Shown piece after piece: positions 21,985 through 32,844 of a stretch of DNA of 64,000 bases. Where the stretch lies: positions 24,114,064 through 24,178,063 of the forward strand of contig JAOANR010000015.1 in assembly GCA_030278955.1 (NCBI GenBank), in the 5' to 3' direction. Numbering within the stretch: position 1 is the stretch's first letter; each line of letters starts with the position of its first letter. Below the pieces are notes generated by a model. That model worked only from the letters and a program-made list of their open reading frames with translations. It did not search any database and was not told the DNA's origin. The position numbers and the translations under genes are program-made. This stretch comes from Hygrophila difformis (lineage: Eukaryota; Streptophyta; Magnoliopsida; Lamiales; Acanthaceae).

Positions 21985-23643
21985 GAAAGAAAGATGAACC
22001 CCAGTTTACCCTGCTTTGCTTTCATTTCCGTTTTAGTAGTGGTAATCTGCAAGGGATTCCTCCTTTTGTGTGTGCAGGTTCGTACTAACTGCACGAGAAT
22101 CCCTTGCCTCGGATGTATTTATATGCTTTCCCTAAATTGGAACTCAGCTTTTGAGACCACTGAACAGATCTTTACTTGCTTTCCTTTTCGAAAAAGATGT
22201 CTGTACAGTCCAAGATGAATAAGTGACTGTCAGACCAAAAATAGGCTGTTGACATACTTAGTATGTCAGCAGTGCTTCTTTACTGCTTTCAATTGAATAA
22301 CCAGCAAAAATATGCATAAACTTGCTCTAAATTCACATGTTGAATTTAGGCTTGTGATTAAATTTTCAAACTTTTAAATTGGGATAATATAATTGAGAGC
22401 ATGCATGACATGAATTCCTAAGATTTTGAGCTATAAAAATTTAATGATGCAATCAGCTTATTGGGTAATAAATCTGCATGTAGAGATTTCGATTGAATAG
22501 ATTGTTAGAATTAAGCTTTGATTAAATTTGAGAATATTGTATGACATGAATCAACCCAACCTTGTGAGATTTGAGCCATGAGTCACTTTTACTCATTTAT
22601 TTTCTTTGATGTGTAAATCATTTTGATTAAAGGAAACTAGAACTTGCAATTGGGACCGATTCAAGACCATGCCATATTCCAAAAATCGAGCATATGATCG
22701 AGGCACTTAGAAAAACCCAAATTTTTGGCCTTCTTTTGAAATCCAAACCCAAAAATATTTTCCCTTTAGGATTAACCAATTTGAGCCTATAAGCCTAATT
22801 TTTCTTTGAAACCCTCTATATTTTCCTAGCCTTACAAAAAGACCAAGAAAATCAAACCCAAGTGTGCAAGAATGAATTCTATCAAAGGCATTAAATTTGT
22901 GGTCATCAGAAAAAGTATTAATCGGTACTTCAATAAACCGCTTCAAAAAAAAAAAAAAAAAGAGAGAAAGTTGAATTTCATTCAACGTAAATAAATTGCA
23001 GATGACAAAGCAAATTAGACTTAGTCTAATGTCATGCAATAGAAAAGAAAATCAAAAAGGAAGAAACAATGATGATCATAAATTCTAATTAAGAATGCCA
23101 AGTTATGATAGATTAATTCTTGCCACTTTTTAGCCCAATAATTTCCCTTTCCTACCTGATGTTACAACCGTATGCCCCGTTATAACCTTTAAATAAGACC
23201 TCATGATCTCGATTTGAAGAAATGAGCCGGTGGCGAGTTGGTCTGATTGCAAGCTTATGGGACAATTTAATTAAAATCGATTATGAGCGTTCACTGACTG
23301 AACCCCAATTGAGAGTGAGTGATCTTTCCGATTCTCTTATATGTGAGGCTCTGTCTTATTGCACATGTTCATGTCATGCCTTAATTCTAATTTTTAATCT
23401 TTGCATCTTTCGAACATGATATTCATGAAGGATTGATAATAATGTTTGATTTGTAGGCCCGATATAGTGAGCAAGTATCATTTCATTAAACACTGCAATC
23501 AAGGGAGTTTAATACTTGTAGTTTTTGATTATCTTATCCCAATCCAAAGAGGATGTGATTTATGAAGCCACGAAAATGAATTGAATATGTAGAGTCCGTG
23601 TTCTTACGAACATTGACTCTGACTGCTCGGGGACGATCAGTAT
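21985..23643 (+). other. U: 3' untranslated tail
   Basis: AT-rich DNA between the F-box-like stop and the polypurine tract. I find no supported ORF. It includes an A-run (22946-22962) and, close to the LTR, GCTCGGGGACGATCAG, a type of sequence common before the polypurine tract of Athila/Tat elements. Confidence 0.6.
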
Positions 23644-23658
23644 TAAATGTGAGGATGT
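23644..23658 (+). promoter_or_regulatory. U polypurine tract region
   Basis: TAAATGTGAGGATGT directly before the 3' LTR start TGATAATGG. Third exact copy of this 15-mer in U. Confidence 0.8.
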
Positions 23659-26600
23659 TGATAATGGCCAGAAATGACCATTATTTTCAATCCATTTCCG
23701 TGTCTTAAACGGGCATTTGATCGCATTCCGGTCTTACATTGAGTAAGAAAGCAGTCGAATTGGACTGATTTATGCATAATTGTAAAAATAGTGAGCTGGT
23801 GTGAAAAAGGCATAAATATGTAATTTTATTACATATTTATGTTAGAAAAATCCAAAAACATGAGAAAAAGAAAAGAAAAGGAAAGGAAACAAAAAGATGG
23901 GAAAAAGATAGAAAAGCCCACAAAAAGAACATTTTCAGCCCATCTGGCCCAATCCAGCAGGCCCAGGAAGACCTCTGTCGCGGAAGCCCTTGGCGCGATG
24001 CAGTGTTCCGCGACAAAGGAGGGTTCCGCGACCAAGCAGCTCAGATGAAGAAGGAAACCAGCCAAGCCCTTTGTCGCGATGGCATGCTCCGCGACAAAGG
24101 CGTGACTCCGCGACCAAGACACCCAATTAGAGACACAAGACCCAGTCGAGAAGCCTTGCCACATGCAGTGTGTTCCGCGACCAACTTGATGCTCCGAGAC
24201 AAAGCTGTGATGTGTGTGATGTCTTAAGACACAATGGGCTAGAATCAAGGCCCATGGGCTTAGGGTTACACTTCTATAAATATGAGGTGTCTCCCATAAG
24301 CTAAGGGTTGGAAAAATTGGAATTTTGTTGAGCTCTCTTGAAGGCAAGCTTAGGAGTTCTTCCTTAGGTAGAGTAGTTTAGGTTTATTTTCATGTATTAT
24401 TTAATTTTTGCTCTTAGTTTAGCTTAGTTTAGTGTTTTTACTGTTCACAGTTACCTAGATAGCCATTTTTATACCATATTTTGGTTTCAAAACTTTTGTT
24501 TTACGGTTTGTAATACCCAAATCATGGGTATTAACAACACCCCTTCAATAATATGGGAAAACATTCATCATTTGTGTCCCAAATCATGAAATGGGTCTCA
24601 CACCCCATGGATTTATGCCTTCTTTTTCATTTCGGGGTCATTTGACCCCTATTTTGTTATTTTTATGTTTACTGTTGGCATATTATGGATAATGTTGTGT
24701 GGATGTGTGATCAAACCCTAGATTAGGACTCTTGCTTTATTTTTAATATTCTGCCCAGCTTTGTCTATTTTTGCTTAAGCATGTTCTTCCTTATTTTGAA
24801 TATTTCTTGCTTATTTTTAGCTTAGAATAGCTTTTTGATCTGAAATAGGGTGAGATCACGCTGTTTGCATGCCACTGTTCATTTCTGCTTTTTCTGACTT
24901 TTGTCCTGAACCACCTTGGGCGCCAACCGCCTTTTGGCGCGGAACCACGTTCCGCGACAAAATGGTTGTTCCGCGACCAAGGTGTTTCAAGACACTTGTC
25001 TCCATAATTCAAAACCCTTTGTCGCGGACCACCTTGTCGCGGAGCCACGTTCCGCGACAAAACCTTCCATGCATAGCGACAAAGGAGCCAAACTCTTGCA
25101 TTTTGTCTGCATGGCTTTTTGTCGCGGAATCATCTTGTCGTGGAACCACGTTCCGCGACAAAATCTCACTCTGAGACAGAAAAATTATGCCATGTTCCTT
25201 ATCCTTTGAACACTTTGTCGCGGAATCACCTCGTCGCGGAGCCACGTTCCGCGACAAAACTTTCCATGCATAGCGACAAAGGTTCAAATGCCTTAGGAAT
25301 TTTCTGAAAACACTTTGTCGCGAAACACTCTTGTCGCGGAACCACGTTCCGCGACAAAATCTTGCATAGCGACAAAGAGGCGTTATGCTGCCAAAAATTC
25401 TAAAAACTTGTCAGGATACCCATGTCGCGGACCTCGGACCGCGACAAAATTTATGGTATCGCGACAAAGACTCACTTCTCTCTATTTTAATCTCAAACAA
25501 CCTTCATTCTCTTCCTATATTATATTGCAACACTCACATCATAACCCCACGGGTTAAGGTGTAATATTCTGGAATTGCAATATAGCATGTTATGCTGCCC
25601 AAATTTTGGTTCTCCATTTGCATCACTTAACTAATTGAACCCTTGAGTCATTGATGATTAAAGACTAAGATTAGCAATAATCAAACATCAATAATCATCA
25701 TGATTAAAGGACCTTTGTTCAATTGCCATTAAAACACTCCTCTATAAACAAAATCTTGATGGCTTAAACAGATAATCTGGACTGTAATTAATTATGGTAG
25801 GAAGGATTATTTGAGACCATCAATTGTGGACCCAATCCACAACCTTGCATGAGAAACCAATGTCTCTCATACAAGGAATCTTCTTTTATTTCTTATTGAT
25901 TTTGTCTTTGTGTGTTGTGTGGAACCATTAGTAAAGAATACATCAGACTAATGTTGGCGGGTATTCCCTCATGGATAACTAGCTCGTATTCTGGGTATTA
26001 GTTACTAAGTGTTATTTTGCATGGTCTGGATGACTGTTAGTGGAAGCCTTGGCGGTTCGCCCATCCGGGGTTATAATAGCTGCTCGGCTGACTCCTATCC
26101 AGACACAGTTTTATTTTTCTTATCTTAATCTCCAAACCCAAATTCCAATCTGTAACGGGAGTCAGTGGGCATCAGTCAATGCCAATTGACGATCATTATG
26201 GAAGGGAAGCATGTAGGTTTTTATCCGAATTCACAGACAATGGTGACCCAACTGGTATTGACACTATCATTATAGGGTCTAAGCTGTCTAAATTCGCTCC
26301 ATCCGAGTAATTGGGAAATTGGACAGTAGATGTTTACAGTCCACCTGATTATTCTGCCATCACTTTGGTCCCTTGACCACTTCATACTTGTGTTTCACCT
26401 TCTGTCTAGACCCGCATCTATATTTTGGGTCAATTAATTTTACACTTCCCTATATCTTTATGCATGATAATATTATGTACTATTGTGGTCTATATTATTT
26501 TGGGATCCTTCCCCTGGACAATAGAAGTCTAGATCTTAAACAGATATTGCGTAATAGACTCCCAACAAAAATCTCTTTATAAAATCCGGATCTGAGTAAG

Positions 26601-28368
26601 GGATAAATTCCTCAGTTATGACTAATTCATATTTTGTCAAGGGTTGTATTTTGGGAAACTAGAAGCAGATTCAGCGATTAGGTCTCGCCTAGACTGAGAG
26701 GGTCTGTGTTTTAACTGAGAATCTAGTACCTGATAGGGAATGATTTTCAAATCCATTATTTTCCAATATTGCTAGTTGATGGAAATCTAAGATTGAGTGC
26801 TACACCGAGATGGGGTCCACTTGGACTCAAATACAGTGTAGTAAATAATCTCAGAGGAACATCACTCAGGCCTTGGTTATTTTCTAAGATAGGGTTGAGT
26901 CTTCTTTCAATTGCTATCCTCTTCTGCCAAGGCCTATTTTTGAATCCTGAGTGAGTGCATCCGGAACGAACTAAATCATTAGTTCGTTTCATTAGTTTGT
27001 ATCTCACAATCACCCGGAAGAAAGTGAACACACTAGTGGTTCACCACGAGCCGGGAATTCTTGATCCGTACTCCTTCATCCTGATGGGGAGCTGTCTTTT
27101 ACTACCAGGGTCAGATTTTCAAAACCTCCGAGTGATAGGTTTTAAATGCTTTCTTTACTGCTTTCTTTTAACCGCTTTCATTAGAGGTCACTCGGTTGTA
27201 TTGAGAGTTGTGTAACTGCTACTAGGATTGACAGTTAAGGGATAGTTCAGGACTCGATTAGAATCTTTGGGTGTGACATGGGAGAATGATAGTAGTACTT
27301 GGCATTTCAATAAATGATGTGTCGGGTGTTGCTTTTCCACCACAGATGAAGTAACACACCCAGGCCAGGGCAGTTACGAATCTGTGGTATCTTAGAATTT
27401 GCGGTCTTAAGAACATGTAAACTCATATTGTAAGTACCTGTCTGTTAAAGGGAAAGCATTATTGAGAGCATGAGAATTAGCTATCTGATAGAATTATCCC
27501 AAACAAAGATCTGTATATAAAAATGGAAGTTTAGTATTGCTTTATCTAAATCTTGTCCAATCTTCATTCTTTTCTTCCTGTCCTTTCTGTCTACATTGTG
27601 ATTCAGCTTCACGGTTGGCACAATGTAAATTTTCCCTGCTTTCATAGATAATGTTTACCGCATTCCTAGAATAATTTTTACCCACTTTCTAGAATAGACT
27701 TACTCGCTTTGTAGAGTAATTTAAATGCTTTTGTCACCTAGTTTAAATTCATGTCAGTAGTTGTTAATCACCTTTTAAACCTATTGAGCAATACGAATGG
27801 AAAATCTAGTAAAACGACGTGGGCCCTGCTTCTATCGCACATCCTCCAGTGAACGATCCGGTCTTACTATAAATTACTGCAATTTTTGACACCGTGCGCT
27901 TTCGGGCCACAGTTTCTTAAACACGAGCAATAAAAACATGACTACTTATAAATATATCCCTAATCACAACTCCGCCGTCATAAATTGGTTTCGTTAAATA
28001 AAATCTGAACCAGGATCATGATTTTTCGGAAAATACTCATGTCGTGGAAATCTGTCAAAAGTTTCATGGCAGGAAATCTTATGGCAAGAATTGATGAGAA
28101 GTATCATGGCATATTTGCCGGGGATCCTCAGTGTGACAGGCTGAAGATCAACCTATCCCGGCTATGCCATGAGATTTGTCAACATTTCATGACAGGGAGG
28201 ACCACAGCGCCATTTGAAACCAAGCACCACACTTGAGTAATAAAAAGACTAATAGTCTTGATATATCCCTAAACCCTTTCCCGTGAATCATAACGCTTTT
28301 CATTTAATAAATCTAACCTGGTATATTTTAAGCAAATGCTCGTGTGACGGAAATTGTCAAAACTTTCA
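23659..28368 (+). repeat. U 3' LTR (4710 bp)
   Basis: Matches the 5' LTR. It contains TATA at 24275-24282, palindrome arrays at 23975-24202 and 24932-25470, and the fossil PBS near 28107. It ends TTTCA before the target duplication CCTAC at 28369-28373. Confidence 0.95.
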
Positions 28369-28637
28369 CCTACTCGTGGATGGAGATGATGGAACTACTC
28401 AGGGATCGATTCTATCCCTTGAGTACTAAAGCTGCCATGTACGAAGAGTTCCTGTCACTGAAGCAAGGAGGCCAAACGGTGCAGGAATACTACACACGCT
28501 TCAAGGAGCTGGTGAGATTCGCACCAAGGCTAGTGCCTACTGATGCAGAAAAGTCACAGAAGTTCGAAATGGGACTGAACCTGTCTGTGCGCGAGGTGAT
28601 CGCGGGTACACTACCCCGATTTGCAAGCTGTGTATGA
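28369..28637 (+). pseudogene. Y gag, middle part after U
   Basis: Continues the Y gag interrupted at 8377 (MELLRDRFYPLSTKAAMYEEFLSLKQGGQ, RFAPRLVPTDAEK). One base is gained or lost near 28605 compared with gag of X, so the frame runs to a false stop at 28637 and homology continues in the frame entered at 28621. Confidence 0.9.
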
Positions 28638-29841
28638 CCGCGCCGTGGCGGTAGCACGCGTGCAGCAGCTGAAGAGAAGGGTGAGTGGGGAGTCCAGCAG
28701 GGGTCCTCAAGACAAGAGAAGCCGAGACTCAAGAAACGAGAACAACACTGGAAGGAACGAGCAGCGCAGAGGGTCGAATAGGCCCCAACAAAACAACACT
28801 GGGAGGAGATTCAACCAAGAAGATCCGGTACCGCCTTGCCCGAGATGTGGACGACCCCATCTGGCAAGGGGATGCCCGCAACAAGGCGCCTGTTACCGAT
28901 GCGGTCGAATGGGTCACCTTCGACGGGATTGCCGGACTAGACTCGAGAACATAACAAAGAGGGACGATTTGGTCGCGGGGCAAGAACAGCCTCAAAATCA
29001 AAACGGGCGAAACGGGAATAACCAAGGGTATAGACCCCCTCAAAATAGGCCGCAAAACCAGAACCAGAACCAACGACCTCCGCCCCCTCAGAATCAAAAC
29101 CAGCAACAAAATCAGCAGCCGAATGCGAATCAGCAGGGTAATCAGGGACGCCCTATGGGGAGGCTGAACGTGGTGAACCAAGCGGACGTGCCTGCGCAAG
29201 GAGAAGTGATGGCAGGTACATTTTATGTGTTGAATACGCCCCTTAGAATTCTATTTGATTCTGGAGCTAGCTGCTCAATTATAGCATCAAGGATAGTGCC
29301 TGAGTTAGATCTACCTAAGTGCGAGAGAATTAGCCTAGGAATTCAATTGCCTTCTGGAGAAGTAGTGTCTTGCTCTAAACGATATAACGGAATTCCTATA
29401 GTAATAAAGAACGTAGAATTCTTCGCAAACTTGGTAGAATTTAACTTAAGAGACTTTGACATCATACTGGGGATGGATTGGTTATCCCAGTATAAAGCGG
29501 TAATCGAATGCCAAAAGCAAAAGATCACCTTGTCAAAAAGTAGAGGAAAGAGAGTCATCTTTTACTCTCAGCCCCCTAAGAAAAGTAACAAAATCGTTAG
29601 TGCACTCAAACTAAGTAACTTGATGCGTAAGGGGTATGAACTATATGCGTGCTACGTGCACAACCTTGAGGCGGAAGAGAACAAGGTTGATAGCATACCA
29701 GTGGTAAGAGAATACCCGGACGTGTTCCCTGAGGACGTTCCGGGCATGCCACCTGAGAGAGATCTTGAATTCACTATAATCTCATTCCGGGGACAGAGCC
29801 TGTCTCAAAAGCTCCGTACCGGATGGCACCACTGGAAATGA
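28621..29841 (+). pseudogene. Y gag zinc knuckles, protease and RT start
   Basis: 406-codon frame. It begins inside gag (AVAVARVQQLKRR). Two zinc knuckles follow: CPRCGRPHLARGC (near 28843) and CYRCGRMGHLRRDC (near 28891). Next come a Gln/Asn/Pro-rich linker and a retropepsin with FDSGASCSIIASR (near 29258) and LGMDWL. The last part ([21 protein letters not shown]) is the usual lead into RT. A frameshift near 29785 moves homology to the frame of the next entry. Confidence 0.9.
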
Positions 29842-32621
29842 AGGAGTTAAAGGAACAACTCGAGGAACTGTTAGGAAAAGGTTACATAAGACCGAGTACG
29901 TCCCCTTGGGGAGCACCGGTTTTATTTGTCAAGAAGAAGGACGGAGGACTACGTCTTTGCATAGATTACCGAGGACTAAACCAAGTGACCATTAAGAATA
30001 AATACCCCCTACCGAGAATAGAGGATCTGTTTGATCAACTGAAGGGAGCTTCAGTATTCTCGAAGATCGATTTGCGATCTGGGTATCATCAATTGAGGAT
30101 CGCCGAGAAGGACATTCCGAAGACGGCATTCCGAACGCGATATGGCCATTACGAGTTCACAGTGTTATCCTTCGGGTTAACAAATGCTCCGGCCATGTTC
30201 ATGAATCTCATGAACAACGTGTTCCGAGAATTGTTAGATCAGTGCGTCGAAGTGTTCATCGACGACATCCTGATCTACTCAAAGAGCAAGGAAGAGCATG
30301 CAAAACACTTACATCAAGTGTTAGAAATCTTGCGAAGAAATCAGCTATACGGCAAGCTGTCGAAATGCGACTTCTGGCTGAAAGAAGTGGCATTTCTCGG
30401 ACACATAGTATCCGCTGATGGAGTATCAGTGGATCCGGCAAAAGTTTCTGCCGTGATGCAGTGGGCAACTCCGAAGAGTCCAATGGAAATAAGGAGTTTC
30501 CTTGGATTAGCCGGGTATTATAGACGATTTGTGAAGGACTTTTCAAGGATTGCACGTCCTTTGACCCAGCTACTAAAGAAAGGAGCAAAATACGAGTGGA
30601 CCGAAGGGTGTGAGACTGCGTTTCAAGAGCTGAAGAAACGACTCACAACCACACCCGTATTAACACTACCATCAGAGAATGGTGACTTCGAAGTATACAG
30701 CGATGCTTCGAAGGAGGGCTTAGGTTGTGTCTTGATGCAAGACTCGAGAGTCGTAGCATATGCATCACGCCAACTAAAACCTCACGAGGAAAATTATCCG
30801 ACACATGACCTGGAGTTGGCAGCGGTCGTTTTCGCTCTAAAGATATGGAGACATTATCTTTATGGGCGGAAGTGTCGAATGTTCACCGACCACAAGAGCT
30901 TGAAATATATATTCACTCAGAAGGAGATGAATTTGAGACAGCGGTGGTGGTTGGAACTTATTAAAGACTACGATTTAGAAATAGCATACCACGAGGGGAA
31001 GGCGAATGTGGTAGCCGATGCCCTAAGTCGGAAAACCCAACACGTAACAAACTCGTTGGTAATTCCGCTGGCATTGTATATGGAGTTAGCAAGACTGGAG
31101 TTAGAACTTGTACATCCGGGCACAGTGAGAGAAACGGTCAATGCCATGATCGTAGAAACTCCAACATTGGACGAGATTCGACTCGCTCAACCGGGCGACC
31201 CGAAACTCGAGAAGATAAAAGGGTATATTGTCGAAGGAAAGGCAATAGGATTTGCTGTCCACGAGGATGGAAGCATCCGTTTTAAAGGGAGATGGTGTGT
31301 GCCTCTTAAATGTGCCGAGTTGAAACTAAGGTTGATGGAGGAAGGGCATAACACGCCATATTCCGTACATCCCGGAGGTGACAAGCTATACAAAGATCTG
31401 AAGAAGATCTATTGGTGGCCGGGAATGAAGAAGGAAGTGGCGAACTTCGTAGCGAGATGTCTCACCTGCCAAAAGGTTAAGGCAGTGCGACATAAACCCT
31501 TAGGATTGATGCAACCACTAGAGATTCCAAGTTGGAAGTGGGATAGCATCTCAATGGACTTTGTCTCGGGATTACCCCGATCACCTAAAGGCATGAACAA
31601 GATTTGGGTGATTGTGGATAGGCTAACGAAGACAGCCATATTTATCCCAATGAAAGACACGTGGACTATGGACCAATTGGCCCGAGCCTACATTGATAAT
31701 GTGGTACGACGACATGGAGTACCACATGATATCATTTCCGATAGAGACAGTAGATTTGTCTCTCATTTCTGGACGGAGTTACAAAAAGCTCTCGGTACTC
31801 AAATCAAAATGAGCACCGCATTCCACCCGATGACGGATGGACAAACCGAGAGGACAATCCAAACACTAGAAGACATGCTGAGAGCATGTGTGTTGGATTT
31901 CATAGGGAACTGGGAATCTCATTTACCCTTGATTGAGTTTTCCTATAATAATAGCTACCATGCTAGCATCGGCATGGCACCTTTCGAGGCGTTGTATGGA
32001 CGAAAGTGCCGAAGCCCATTGAACTGGGAAGAAAATGATAAGTCCGTGGTAGTGGGACCACAACTTATCGAAGACATGGCTCAACAAATCAAAGTGATTC
32101 AAGGGAAGATGAAAGCCGCACAAGACCGTCAAAAGAGTTATGCCGACGTGAGACGACGAGACCTAGAATTTCAAGTGGGAGATAGAGTCATGCTAAAGAT
32201 ATCACCCATGAAGGGGGTGATGCGCTTTGGCAAGCGAGGGAAGTTAAGTCCTCGATATATAGGACCTTACGAAATTCTAGAACGAGTCGGAACTCTAGCC
32301 TACCGATTGGCTTTACCGCCACACTTAGATAGAGTTCATAATGTCTTCCATGTCTCGCAACTAAAGAAGTATGTGCCGGACCCGACACATGTACTTCAAC
32401 CGGAGATAATTGAGCTCGATGAAGACTTGACTTACGAGGAAGTCCCAGTGCGTATTCTTGACACTAAGGAACGAGTAACGAGGAACAAAACCGTCAAAAT
32501 GATCAAGGTTCTTTGGTCAAACCACGAAAGTGAGACGGAAACTTGGGAAGTAGAATCCGACATGAGAGAACGCTACCCAACATTGTTCCAAACCGATACC
32601 GACACAGTTATGGGGACATAA
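29823..32621 (+). pseudogene. Y RT, RNase H, integrase and chromodomain
   Basis: 932 residues without a stop. [12 protein letters not shown] (45-54) and [11 protein letters not shown] (145-155). RNase [11 protein letters not shown] (292-301), [10 protein letters not shown]. Integrase zinc region: His 509/516 and Cys 547/550; catalytic Asp in SMDF (579), Asp in IISDRD (640) and Glu in QTERT (677). The C-terminal [13 protein letters not shown] and the chromodomain-like [18 protein letters not shown]...[12 protein letters not shown] follow. Chromodomain and text support the Tekay lineage. All catalytic residues are present; only the upstream frameshifts and U separate it from gag. Confidence 0.94.
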
Positions 32622-32628
32622 CTGCAAT

Positions 32629-32646
32629 CTTAAGGGGGAGAGGATG
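32629..32646 (+). promoter_or_regulatory. Y inner (ancestral) polypurine tract
   Basis: CTTAAGGGGGAGAGGATG just after the pol stop. In W the equivalent tract (57663-57677) is directly followed by the LTR. In Y it is followed by a decayed LTR start (TCATACCACC, compared with TGTAACACCC in W). Confidence 0.7.
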
Positions 32647-32844
32647 TCATACCACCTATTTTTCGTGCATTTCTGTAAACTTTTGAACTACGTTACGGCT
32701 TGATCCCTTTACCGGGTACGTAAGCAGCTTAGAAGTTTTAATTCTAAGTTCAGTCACAACATAATAAAACAAACACAAGACCTTAGCACGAGAAAAGCCG
32801 AAACACAACTTCGAGGACGTAGTTGATTCTTAAGGAGGGTAGAC
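32647..32844 (+). other. Y relic U3 segment and active polypurine tract
   Basis: About the first 130 bp resemble the W LTR start (shared words TTTTGAACTACGT, CTTGATCCCTT, GCAGCTTAGAA, CTAAGTTCAGTCAC). The segment ends with the active tract CTTAAGGAGGGTAGAC (32829-32844), immediately before the 3' LTR. Confidence 0.75.

Larger units (their letters stand above)
8378..28368 (+). mobile_element. U: 20-kb Athila-like Ty3/gypsy element with F-box cargo
   Basis: LTR retrotransposon inserted in the gag gene of Y. Target duplication CCTAC at 8373-8377 and 28369-28373. LTRs 8378-13101 and 23659-28368 start TGATAATGG and end TTTCA. The PBS matches tRNA-Asp. Athila assignment rests on this PBS, the FMDDFSVYG motif of the RT, the DLGSSINVMP protease motif and gag text. 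The internal region has gag-protease, RT-RNase H, integrase, then 4.4 kb with a second promoter-like module and a two-exon F-box-like gene in the place where Athila elements often have an env-like ORF. A single-base frameshift near 16667 and decay in 18080-18291 break pol. Confidence 0.95.

Noticed and set aside
19225..23643. An Athila env-like gene
   Set aside because: No ORF with transmembrane segments is seen; the only long ORF is the F-box-like one.
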